A stretch of DNA of 64,000 nucleotides from Spirochaetota bacterium. GTDB taxonomy: Bacteria > Spirochaetota > UBA4802 > JAFGJZ01. Within the stretch, counting starts at the first letter, position 1. The number at the start of each line of letters is the position of its first letter. Positions 1 to 8,428 of the stretch are shown here, piece after piece. The notes under the pieces are model-generated. The model worked only from the letters and a program-made list of their open reading frames with translations, searched no databases and was not told the DNA's origin. The stretch spans positions 1-64,000 of the forward strand of contig JAFGRW010000105.1 of NCBI GenBank assembly GCA_016934935.1. The letters are read 5' to 3'. Made by a program: the position numbers and the translations under genes.

Positions 1-1
1 A

Positions 2-1237
2 TGTGACTCTTTAAATGCTAAACTGTACATCATAATTGAAATCCTCCGTGTTTTTAGAAGCTTCAACTATGCTGACATATAGGGCGGTTTATGGGGCAAT
101 GATAATCTTGGTGAAGGGGGCAACGAAACCTCTTTCTTTTTTGATCACATTTACACAAAATACTATTTTCATAAAAACACCTTTTTAAGCGTTGGGCGTC
201 AGAACTACTCAATCGGCGGAGCGCAAAACGACTATTTCTTTGATCAGATTATTGACGGCGCGGTATTTGAATTTTCATCCAGATTCTATTTTATAAATTT
301 TGGCTTATCATTTATGGGAGACATCCCCGGTTTGGCAGCAAAACCGGACGAAACAAACAGATTTAAAAATATACGCAAAGATTCCACTGTCATGGATAAC
401 TATGACGGTGATACCATGACAGTCAGGTACGGCGGCACATGCACGCTTGGCTTCGCGCGCGCCTTTGGTTATTACCTTCGTTACGGAGCCACCGAACACG
501 GTGGTACCGATATCACCGACAGCGGGCTTGCAACAGAAAACAAATCAGACGGTGACTACTTTTACTTTTACGGCGGCCGTCTTTTTCAGGATTTTCGCCG
601 CCTTGGTTATATTGACTTCACATACGCCGAATCTACAGGCGTTGATTACCGTTTCGAGAATACATATCGTTTTGAGGGCAAGGCATGGTCACTTAACTAC
701 TCCCTTGACATTATTCGGCTTTTCGGCTTATCAAAGTGGGCGTTTAAGTACATAACTCCGTCAGTTACACTGGGAGATTTTTCTGAAGGCTTTTGCGGAA
801 TGAAGGCTTCTTCGTTTGGTGATCATCTGCTTGATGATTATTTGGGTTATTCGGTTTCACCTTACACCGACGCGTACCATTTTCATGATTTTGATAACGA
901 ACGTGAAAACGCGACCTATGCCGACAAAACCGTATCCAAAAAATTTAACAAATACGCGTTATCGGTTATGCTGGGTTTTGATCTGTCATTCGATTTCAGT
1001 TATATGGAACTTTACGCCAACGACAGGAACGAAGGGCAGCTTCTGATGGGCAAGCTTTACACCGGGGCGATCGGTTATACTGGAAACAGTATCAATATGA
1101 AGATTGGTTACAGCATTTATCATCCGGATGAGTATTATAAAGTAAAATCTGTCGACAATCCGTATATTAATGAAGGTAAAGATCCTTTTTACGTTTACTC
1201 TTTTATTTTTACTTCAAAGTTTACTCTGATACATTAA
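2..1237 (+). pseudogene. Outer-membrane porin-like beta-barrel, 5' end outside window, in-frame TAG
   Basis: One reading frame runs from base 2 to the stop at 1235-1237, interrupted only by a TAG at 80-82. The translation is barrel-like on both sides of the stop: alternating aromatic and polar residues, many Tyr/Phe/Gly/Asp and short turns, for example KLYIIIEILRVFRSFNYADI before it and GGLWGNDNLGEGGNE after it. The first ATG after the TAG is at 314, but coding character clearly starts upstream of it, so a 314 start would remove about 77 codons of conserved-looking barrel. No signal peptide is visible because the 5' end lies before the window. It is probably a porin or substrate-specific outer-membrane channel; the substrate is unknown. 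The stop may be a true inactivating mutation or a sequence error. Its base composition is richer in GC than the genes that follow. Confidence 0.6.
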
Positions 1238-1353
1238 TATATTCGGAAGGCCACCTGTAAACAGGCTAAATAATTCTGGCAATGGTAGATATATTTATCA
1301 AAGGTTACAATAAAATGACAGCTCGAAAATACATCAAAAGACGCGGGTTCAGT

Positions 1354-1965
1354 ATGAGAATATCAATAATAATGTTTCTGCTTGTTTTTTTACTTACCAA
1401 CATGTCTTGCAGCTCAATACTTTTAAACGACAAAAGAGAGCATATCAAGATAATCAGGGTGATCGGGCCGATAGATATAGAGGTAATCATGCAGGGGCGC
1501 AGGCAGATTGTTTCTTTACATGGACTGCATTTTGTTCACGAAGAGGAGCTGTATAAGAAATACATTCAATCCGGAAAAATTGACAGCAAATACGAAAAAG
1601 AGATAAAGAAACAGATCAAGATTTCATCAAGATATTTAAGTACAATAATTTCATCGGGCGATATTCTTTACGGGTTACCGCCCGAATCCAAAGAGCGGTC
1701 TGTTAGAGGACGTCCGTTAATACTTTTTTTGCCAAACCTTGAAACAGTTAACGAAGTTATGGCAAGAGAGGGTCACGCGTTGCCGTCATCTTTTATTACA
1801 CAATCAAAATCTGAGGCAGATGATTTTTTGCTGAACATAAACAGAGCTTACCAAAAATCCCTGATTGCCAACAAGGGCCTATGGCGTATAGGCAAATACG
1901 AACGAAACGCGAGAAAAGCGGAAAACACAAGTCCGGTATTATGGTTTATTGACTCGGTATTATAA
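1354..1965 (+). CDS. SNase-like lipoprotein, catalytic residues apparently lost
   Basis: The 203-residue product starts with a short lipoprotein signal (MRISIIMFLLVFLL, then TNMSC). The body resembles the staphylococcal nuclease fold: an N-terminal strand region like the family DGDT...RL.GID.PE segment, a GRPLILFLP..ETVNEVMAREGHAL segment like GR.LA.....VN..LV..G.A, and a C-terminal AYQKSLIANKGLW helix. The residues that should be Arg35, Asp40 and Glu43 in the Staphylococcus enzyme align with Ser, His and His (SLHGLHFVH), and DGDT reads GPID. Only the Arg87 equivalent (RGRP) survives. I infer a surface or periplasmic binding role rather than a nuclease. An upstream ATG at 1282 would put 24 charged residues before the signal and is less likely. 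A hairpin without a T-run (arms 1973-1980 and 1991-1998) follows the gene. Confidence 0.6.
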   Translation: MRISIIMFLLVFLLTNMSCSSILLNDKREHIKIIRVIGPIDIEVIMQGRRQIVSLHGLHFVHEEELYKKYIQSGKIDSKYEKEIKKQIKISSRYLSTIISSGDILYGLPPESKERSVRGRPLILFLPNLETVNEVMAREGHALPSSFITQSKSEADDFLLNINRAYQKSLIANKGLWRIGKYERNARKAENTSPVLWFIDSVL

Positions 1966-2048
1966 TTGCAAGCAACCATTCTAGCAAAAAAATGGTTGAT
2001 CGATATTCTTAATAAACACATTAAATATTATCAGAGATAAATACGATT

Positions 2049-3602
2049 ATGCATAAATTATCTTTTAAATTTGGTCTAAAGAAAATTGCAGCGGTTTTTT
2101 ACCGGCCCGGCATGACTCGTTTTCTCTTGCGATTACGGTTACCGTTCCTGACTGTTTTTATACTTTCTGTATTTTTATCTGACTCTTTTTTTCCGCTTAC
2201 AAGATACTATATTGGTCTGGTCCGGTTTGAAAACCGGAAAGATTTTGTAAACTTTTACAAAAAAAATGCCCTGACACAAGATGAAGTACAGCTTCTAATA
2301 GATGACCAAAACCACTACCAGTTATATTACAATAACGAATATCGCACTTATAGACACGCAACAGTTGACAGGGAATCTCCCCGCGGTTATTTAGCCAACA
2401 GCAGCAATCTTTTCGATAATAGCAGGTTATGGATATCCCAAACCCCTCTGATTTTTTCGGATCCGCTTATTCCCATAAAAGAACAGGAACTTGAAGACGA
2501 ATTACAGCGCAAAAAAGAGGAAGAACTTGCAAGGCTTAAGGAGCTGCAGCGGAAAAAATTTGATTTTGATACTGAATACATTTATCGGTTCGAATCAAAA
2601 TACTATCCTTATCGTATTATTACCGAAAGGAAAGCAGGTTTAGAGCATCCGCTCCGCAAATCTGACAACAACCGGGCATTGACGTTAATTCAATCAATTC
2701 CTGACTACGGGTCAGTTCCATACAGGGCTCCAATAATTCTTTTCTTTAATAAAAGAATTTTGCTTTCATCAATAATTGGTAATGTTAGTATTAAAATTAA
2801 CGATAAGCCCGTATCCGGTACTATCAGGGTTTTTGCGTACGCACATAACAGAAGTGCCATAAGCATTGTACCTGATAATTACAATACCGGATCCAATTCA
2901 GAAGATAAAGATACCGAAGATGTTGATGATAGTTCTACCTCCCACGACAAAGGAGTTGTTTATGTATCAACCAAACTTCGTGACGAAACCGGCAAAAATC
3001 TGGATAACAAAATAGAACTTGTTTTTAAATACCACAAACCTTTTAACAGGAATATTGATTATGAATCTTTTGAGAACTCCGATAAAATATTTTGCAAGGC
3101 AGGCGATGTCGGCATAATAAAAGGTGATCCCTGGGTAATCGAAGCGGTTGAAGGCTCCAATTATATGGGTATTTCAAACGGAAACATGGTAATTACAAAC
3201 AGCTCAAGTGTTGCCTCAAAAACTTCGTATTTCCAGTTTAACAAAGAAAAGTTATCTAAACTCTCTTTTTCTTACAATTTTGTTTCTTCAGAGTTTAATG
3301 AATTTATTGCAAACCCTTACGGCGATATTGCTCTGTTGTTTATATCCGGCAAAGACTATCAAAAATCTTTTGTTATTTCGTCTGTATCGTATACAGGTGA
3401 AAAAAACAGGCAAATACCCTACGGTGAATTTCTTGGAATGCCTGCCTATGGTGATATTTATGTAGGTCAAACGGATTGGAAGTCGTTTGTTATGCGCAAT
3501 ATCTATGATGACGGCCCGGTTACAATAACCTTTATTGTAACAGATTTGCGCAACAACGATTACACTTCTGTATTATTACTTGATAACCTGCAGGCACGGT
3601 GA
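2049..3602 (+). CDS. Membrane-anchored exported protein with Ig-like and beta-rich domains, unknown
   Basis: A 517-residue protein I do not recognise by family. It has a basic N-terminus and one strong membrane segment at about residues 31-51, so the rest is probably periplasmic or extracellular. A charged, coiled-coil-like stretch lies at about 137-175 (EQELEDELQRKKEEELARLK). Residues about 215-330 look like a bacterial Ig-like (Big_5/SbsA) domain: YRAPIILFFNKRI...SIKINDKPVSGTIRV...LRDETGKNL, interrupted by an Asp/Ser-rich loop. The C-terminal 160 residues are beta-rich and resemble carbohydrate-binding or jelly-roll sheets, ending SVLLLDNLQAR. It lies 83 bases after the SNase-like lipoprotein on the same strand and is followed by a terminator, so the two may be co-transcribed. 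The ribosome binding site is weak. Confidence 0.7.
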   Translation: MHKLSFKFGLKKIAAVFYRPGMTRFLLRLRLPFLTVFILSVFLSDSFFPLTRYYIGLVRFENRKDFVNFYKKNALTQDEVQLLIDDQNHYQLYYNNEYRTYRHATVDRESPRGYLANSSNLFDNSRLWISQTPLIFSDPLIPIKEQELEDELQRKKEEELARLKELQRKKFDFDTEYIYRFESKYYPYRIITERKAGLEHPLRKSDNNRALTLIQSIPDYGSVPYRAPIILFFNKRILLSSIIGNVSIKINDKPVSGTIRVFAYAHNRSAISIVPDNYNTGSNSEDKDTEDVDDSSTSHDKGVVYVSTKLRDETGKNLDNKIELVFKYHKPFNRNIDYESFENSDKIFCKAGDVGIIKGDPWVIEAVEGSNYMGISNGNMVITNSSSVASKTSYFQFNKEKLSKLSFSYNFVSSEFNEFIANPYGDIALLFISGKDYQKSFVISSVSYTGEKNRQIPYGEFLGMPAYGDIYVGQTDWKSFVMRNIYDDGPVTITFIVTDLRNNDYTSVLLLDNLQAR

Positions 3603-3652
3603 TTTTTTTAAAAGTCAAACGGTTGGCAGTCTCTGATTCTTATTTACAGTTG

Positions 3653-3676
3653 AAGGGGATAACAAATCCCCTTTTT
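3653..3676 (+). terminator. Rho-independent terminator
   Basis: A perfect 8-bp stem (AAGGGGAT, 3653-3660, with ATCCCCTT, 3666-3673), a 5-base loop and a T-run. It closes the plus-strand gene ending at 3602 and faces the convergent HEAT gene. Confidence 0.75.
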
Positions 3677-3731
3677 AAAACTGCATGTCTACAAACATCA
3701 TCTCAGCTAATTTGCGGCAGGCTCCCAATAA

Positions 3732-5549
3732 TCAGTCCGAGTATAGTATCTCGAATATATCATCCCGGACACTTCGATTATTTTCCGTTTCCAAAAGAGA
3801 TCTAAGATAAGGCTTAATGTTTTCATCCTTATCCCTGTTTTTACCAAGATACTCAACCATCGTTTTACGTACGGTTGAACTGTTTTCATGTGGTATGGAT
3901 GAGATAATCAATTCTTTAAACTCTTCACGATATTCCCGGGCAAGCCCTGTTTTTATCGCGTTTTTTCTGACAATCGAGTCCGGATCATTCGCGAAATCCA
4001 TCACAAGACGGTCTGCTTCTTCACCGGGAATGTTTTCCAGAGCTTTTACAGCTATCGATCGTAGAGACGACTTTTCATCACCCTTGACATATTCAATTTC
4101 GTCGATAAACTCATCACTGCCGGTATTGCCAATAGCATAAAGAGCCGATGATTTTTTTGGAAGGGAATCTGATCCGGTTTCTTCGTAAATAATGTTTTTC
4201 AATGTCTCTTTGATAATTACAGCTTCTTCGCCATCACTGCTAACCTTATTATACATTCGGCCAAGTGAATTAATAATTGCCGAACTGTAAAAGTTCTTCT
4301 CTACTGTACCAAAATTATATTCAAATTCAGACATTGATCTTATTACAGATATATCAGGTTTTGCGACATTACCTATATAAACAGCAGATCTTTTTCTGTT
4401 AACATCGCTAACACCATTGTCCGTGGCAATTCCAAGCAGGGCACTTTGACATTCAATATTCCCAACCTCACCCATGGCGAACATTATCAGGTCGGCTTCT
4501 CTATTGTTAAACTTGCTGCCTCTAATCAGCATGGCAAGCTCTGAAGCCATTTCAGGATATATTTTCAGATAATCACAAATACTTGTGAAATACTGGGTAT
4601 TGCTGATAACTCCATCGTTCAGTTTTTTTGATAAATCTTTATAATAATCCTTGCTCATATCTCTGGACAAATCATCAAGCCTCAATTGTTCAAAAACAGT
4701 ATTATTGTTTTTGTTTGCAAAACTGTTGTTATTTATATTGCTGTTTATTGCTGTTAACGCCTCAGGTTCGATACTCCTGCTTTTAGGCTCCATTTTTATA
4801 TTGATACTTATCATACTGTCACTATTATCATCACTCAATCTCCAGGTCTCATCAACAGCAAGACTGGAATACAGAAACCAGCCTCTTTTAAAACCATATT
4901 TAAACCTTGATTCAATGATATTCTTCTGCACATCCACTTTGTCAGAATCGTCAACAGAAGCCATTTTTCGTATTTTGGTAACAGATCTGAAACCTGTTTT
5001 ATATTCGGCCAGTATTCCAAGATCATTTGCTTTTTCTGATGATTTCCATGAAAACATGCCTTTACGGCTATAGTTTAAATAAGAAACCATGGATTTTATG
5101 TATTCACGGTCTTTTTCAACAAGATCGGTACAATATCTGATTGAGTCTATCTCTCCGTTTTTGTAAAATGTCACATAAAACGGATACTGGTACAATTTAA
5201 AAAAAGCCGGATGTTCGTTATTAAGCAGAATTACTCTATCCGGTATAAAATAGAAACCGGCGATAACCCTGTCGTTTTCAATTTTAATAATTTTTGTGCT
5301 TAAAACTCCCGACACCCTGCTCAAATGATTTGTAACAGATCCGGTTTTCATATCAATTCTCTTCATTCCAGACTGCATATCAAGATAGTAACTCTGTTCG
5401 CTGTTTAACGACCAGCCAATAGCAGGAGCAGCGAAGAAGGCCCAATACAGGAATAATAGAAAAAAACAGACCAGTGCAACACCAGGCAGTTTTTTAATTA
5501 TTATTTTATTATTTCTTTTATTTGTGAATAAAGAGATCAGACTTTTCAT
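3732..5549 (-). CDS. Membrane-anchored HEAT-repeat protein
   Basis: 605 residues from an ATG at 5549, chosen because AAGGA lies about 10 bases upstream; the ORF is open to 5588. A single membrane segment (about residues 20-42, LPGVALVCFFLLFLYWAFFA) follows a basic N-terminus, so it is anchored with the bulk outside the cytoplasm. The middle (about 50-250) is beta-rich and unassigned. From about residue 320 to the end there are HEAT-like helical pairs, for example FAMGEVGNIECQSALLGIA, SALYAIGNTGSDEFIDEI, AVKALENIPGEEADRLVMD and EYLGKNRDKDENIKPYL. HEAT arrays bind proteins, so it is probably an envelope scaffold; partners are unknown. It is convergent with the preceding gene and 178 bases from the next minus-strand gene, which has its own terminator. 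Confidence 0.7.
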   Translation of the reverse strand: MKSLISLFTNKRNNKIIIKKLPGVALVCFFLLFLYWAFFAAPAIGWSLNSEQSYYLDMQSGMKRIDMKTGSVTNHLSRVSGVLSTKIIKIENDRVIAGFYFIPDRVILLNNEHPAFFKLYQYPFYVTFYKNGEIDSIRYCTDLVEKDREYIKSMVSYLNYSRKGMFSWKSSEKANDLGILAEYKTGFRSVTKIRKMASVDDSDKVDVQKNIIESRFKYGFKRGWFLYSSLAVDETWRLSDDNSDSMISINIKMEPKSRSIEPEALTAINSNINNNSFANKNNNTVFEQLRLDDLSRDMSKDYYKDLSKKLNDGVISNTQYFTSICDYLKIYPEMASELAMLIRGSKFNNREADLIMFAMGEVGNIECQSALLGIATDNGVSDVNRKRSAVYIGNVAKPDISVIRSMSEFEYNFGTVEKNFYSSAIINSLGRMYNKVSSDGEEAVIIKETLKNIIYEETGSDSLPKKSSALYAIGNTGSDEFIDEIEYVKGDEKSSLRSIAVKALENIPGEEADRLVMDFANDPDSIVRKNAIKTGLAREYREEFKELIISSIPHENSSTVRKTMVEYLGKNRDKDENIKPYLRSLLETENNRSVRDDIFEILYSD

Positions 5550-5680
5550 AAAACCATTTCCTTGGAAAATTTCAAGAATCCTGTGCATTCTTAATCATAT
5601 TTGAACGGATAATATCATGTAACTGCTTTTTTTCCGGTATAATCATGACACAAGCACAAATTATTATATAAGAACCTAAC

Positions 5681-5725
5681 CAAAAAACAGTTCAGCACCA
5701 AATATATATTCAGTACTGAACTGTT
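5681..5725 (-). terminator. Terminator of the 5767-7788 lipoprotein gene
   Basis: A perfect 10-bp inverted repeat (AACAGTTCAG at 5686-5695 and CTGAACTGTT at 5716-5725) with a 20-base loop. Read on the minus strand the second arm runs into six Ts (the A-run at 5682-5687), as expected for a rho-independent terminator of the upstream minus-strand gene. Confidence 0.65.
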
Positions 5726-5766
5726 AAATATGCCAAAAAGATGATCAGTTTTAGCCTGTTCCGGTT

Positions 5767-7788
5767 TTACAGCGGATCAAGCGGGAAATTCATTATATTA
5801 TTTGATGTTTCCATGAATGTAACGTTATAAACAATCGGAGCATCCCATTTAGCAAGGGTCTTGTCGGCCTCTTCTATTCTGATTACTGGATACTTGACTC
5901 CCCATTTTGTTTTTTTCCATTTTAGCCATGGGTATTTTACAAAAACATAAATATGACCCGCAAGATAATCTGTTTCCAATCCGGAATAAAAATTAAAAAC
6001 CATTTTTCTTAATTTCTCATTTGAGCTATTCACAAAATCTTCAAAAGAGATATAGGCAATATTCGAGAAAGTAGCATTTATGAATTCCAGTTCACCCCTG
6101 ACGCCGGCAACCTGCACAAAACTTGGACCGACTCCACCGCTAATATATCCATCAGCGCTGGCAAATGGAGCAAAAGCCATTCCAAAATTACCCTTCTTTG
6201 TTCCATCCAGGTCAGACAAGGCCGATAAACCGGCACCGGCATAAAAGTTTACACCAAGTATAAAACTGACTGGAACAGGACCAAGCATGGCATCCCTTTC
6301 ATATTGCCAATTATGCTGTATACTCGCATCGGAATGTTTATTAGGTCTACTTCCAGAGCTGTAAAGGGAACCCATGACATCGCTTACGTCTTTACCGCTA
6401 AAATCAAGACAGGTATCAAATAATGAACCCGGATCTTTCATTCCGCCGGTTGCAAGATTTGCAGTATTTGCAATATCCATAGCATTGTTATATAAAGTAC
6501 CAAGTTTACCAAGGTCTTTTAAAATTCCCTTGATTTCGTAATCCAGTGAACCTTCAGTATCATAGTATCCGGAGCTGTATTCTGCTTTTACCGATATTAT
6601 ATTTAATTCTTTTTTCGCGATACAAAGCGGAATACTCATGGAATATTCAAATGACATCGAATCCAGATCAGCATTAACATCAGACTCTGTAACCAGTTTT
6701 ATTCCAAACCAGTCGTTTCCTTTTTGTTGGCTCACTTCAGAGGAATCATGATATTCTGTGCCAATCTCCGGCAGAATTTTAGGATCAGCAACAAAAGTTA
6801 TCGAGGTATCAGCAATGTTGTTGCCGGTAAACTCGAAAGGCTCATCCTCGCACTCCACTTCTACACTGATAACATAAGAAAAACTCTCTTCACCATACTC
6901 ACGCGCGGTATCACATAAAGGCTTCAAAAAAGAGTTCGGAAAATTCAAGGTGTAAGACAATGTTTCCTTATCACTGTAAGCTGTTAAAAGCGGTAAATTT
7001 GTAAACGTTACAAGTGATCCGTCGGCTCTCTTTATTTTTAATGGTGTTTTATTACTTCCGTCTTTGTGTGTGACATAAAAACGGGCCTTGGCATTACTCA
7101 CATCCGCCGCAAGGGTCATGATGTCAAAACTGAAGCTTGCATTAATAGTCTCTCCGTCTGTTCCTCTCATGATAACAGCTTTCTTGGCCAATCGCGGATC
7201 AGAGACATCAATATCAGGATCAAACTCGAATGTAGGGTCAACATCCACATCTGCCGAGGCTCCCATACCCTCTTCGAATATCGGAACTTCTGTTCCGATC
7301 ATATCGTCATCCGTTAAATTGCCATCCTGTACAAGTGAATCGATTATCTTCTCATATAAGAAGGCAACGATTGTGTATCGGCCGTATCCCTTGTCAATCT
7401 GCGGAATCGCGATATTGATTTTGTACGTTTTAAGACCCGGTTGAACCTCTTCAACCAGATATGTACCGGAATAAAACTGTTCCAGATCCTTTTCCACCTG
7501 TTCTTCAGCATCGTCGTCAAAAAGGAAAACAACAGATACAGGCACGTTTTTAATAGTTTTAGGGTCTACAGAATCGATTTCAACTTCAACTTCTCCCGAG
7601 TGACCCGCCAGCAATACTGACTGATCAATGAAAACGCTTTTAACTGTTACATTTTCAACATTATAGGAATATTCACTTTCATTATTCTCATCTTTATTTT
7701 TATCATCTTTGACTCCCCCGTCGTCACAGGATGACAAAAAGAGCATGGACAAAATAAGCCCCAGGCAAAACACCTTACATAATTTCAC
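5767..7788 (-). CDS. Large lipoprotein, unknown function
   Basis: 673 residues from a GTG at 7788 preceded by GGAGG at 7795-7799 (six-base spacing), a very good start. The signal MKLCKVFCLGLILSMLFLSSC ends in a clear lipobox, followed by an acidic linker (DDGGVKDDKNKDENN). Residues about 45-160 look like an Ig/CARDB-type beta domain concerned with support or spacing (VTVKSVFIDQSVLLAGHSGEVEVEI). An Asp-rich stretch follows (about 175-200). The C-terminal third is glycine-rich and beta-rich (LGVNFYAGAGLSALSDLDG..GNFGMAFAPFASADGYISGG), which may pack against or form a sheet at the outer membrane. I do not recognise a named family. It is monocistronic, with a consensus-like promoter at 7927-7955 and a terminator behind it. 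Confidence 0.75.
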   Translation of the reverse strand: MKLCKVFCLGLILSMLFLSSCDDGGVKDDKNKDENNESEYSYNVENVTVKSVFIDQSVLLAGHSGEVEVEIDSVDPKTIKNVPVSVVFLFDDDAEEQVEKDLEQFYSGTYLVEEVQPGLKTYKINIAIPQIDKGYGRYTIVAFLYEKIIDSLVQDGNLTDDDMIGTEVPIFEEGMGASADVDVDPTFEFDPDIDVSDPRLAKKAVIMRGTDGETINASFSFDIMTLAADVSNAKARFYVTHKDGSNKTPLKIKRADGSLVTFTNLPLLTAYSDKETLSYTLNFPNSFLKPLCDTAREYGEESFSYVISVEVECEDEPFEFTGNNIADTSITFVADPKILPEIGTEYHDSSEVSQQKGNDWFGIKLVTESDVNADLDSMSFEYSMSIPLCIAKKELNIISVKAEYSSGYYDTEGSLDYEIKGILKDLGKLGTLYNNAMDIANTANLATGGMKDPGSLFDTCLDFSGKDVSDVMGSLYSSGSRPNKHSDASIQHNWQYERDAMLGPVPVSFILGVNFYAGAGLSALSDLDGTKKGNFGMAFAPFASADGYISGGVGPSFVQVAGVRGELEFINATFSNIAYISFEDFVNSSNEKLRKMVFNFYSGLETDYLAGHIYVFVKYPWLKWKKTKWGVKYPVIRIEEADKTLAKWDAPIVYNVTFMETSNNIMNFPLDPL

Positions 7789-7926
7789 CGTTAACCTCCA
7801 GTTTTATCTTTTTTTTGTTATGTTATGAAAAAAACAACAGGCGAAAACATTACATAAAGATTTTTAAGTAATATTCCGCAAAAAATCGTAGCAATGGGAT
7901 TTAAACAGAAAATAATAGTTTGAATT

Positions 7927-7955
7927 ATTAAAGGTCTTATATATTTCAATGTCAA
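7927..7955 (-). promoter_or_regulatory. Sigma70-type promoter for the 5767-7788 gene
   Basis: On the minus strand TTGACA (7950-7955) and TTTAAT (7927-7932) are separated by exactly 17 bases. Transcription would begin near 7920, leaving a leader of about 130 bases before the GTG start. Confidence 0.65.
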
Positions 7956-8210
7956 GTTATTAATGTTTATTTTTGCATAGACAATCATTTTTTAATTAAA
8001 TTTTTAAAAAATTTTTTCCGGTTTCATGACCTTCTGCTTTAGTCTACTTTTTCCTAAACAATCACAATTATTTGTTTAAGAAAAACACCACGATTTTTTA
8101 CAAACAAGCCCGTGTGTGCTTAAAATTCCATATATTCAATTTTGTTCCTTAGGTTTGATTTGCGACAATCCAACTGACACCCCGTATGACATGACTATGC
8201 AAAAAAAAAC

Positions 8211-8239
8211 TTGACACTAATTGTGTAGACAGCTTTAAT
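8211..8239 (+). promoter_or_regulatory. Sigma70-type promoter for the phospholipase D-like lipoprotein
   Basis: TTGACA (8211-8216), 17-base spacer, TTTAAT (8234-8239), with an A-run at 8201-8209 that could act as an UP element. The predicted start near 8246 gives a leader of about 180 bases. Confidence 0.65.
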
Positions 8240-8271
8240 TTTATTATTGAAAGCTGATGCTGTGCCACTGC

Positions 8272-8336
8272 TCCGGCGTGCCACCGGACATAAATTTTTC
8301 ACTTGTAATTATTTCCCGAACACTGCAAGTGAAAAA
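8272..8336 (+). promoter_or_regulatory. Two hairpins in the 5' leader
   Basis: A 5-bp GC hairpin (TCCGG 8272-8276, CCGGA 8284-8288) is followed by a perfect 11-bp stem (TTTTTCACTTG 8295-8305 with CAAGTGAAAAA 8326-8336, 20-base loop). Both lie downstream of the promoter at 8211 and upstream of the ATG at 8429. There is no T-run after the long stem. It may be a protein-binding site, a stabilising leader or an unassigned regulatory RNA; it does not match a riboswitch I know. Confidence 0.45.
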
Positions 8337-8428
8337 CCGTTTCTGTCAGTTTTACCCGACGGTTGAAGTTATGTTGTAATGATTGACCGTATAAACTTGT
8401 TCCTTAATTTAATTTAAAGGCTGAGCTC

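Larger units (their letters stand above)
7789..8428. other. 640-base divergent intergenic region
   Basis: AT-rich region between divergent lipoprotein genes. It holds a minus-strand promoter (7927-7955), a plus-strand promoter (8211-8239) preceded by a run of nine As, and two hairpins in the plus-strand leader (8272-8336). I see no gene or structural RNA of a known class. Confidence 0.7.

Noticed and set aside
1282-1353. Longer N-terminus for the SNase-like lipoprotein
   Set aside because: It would put charged residues ahead of the lipoprotein signal, and no ribosome binding site supports it.
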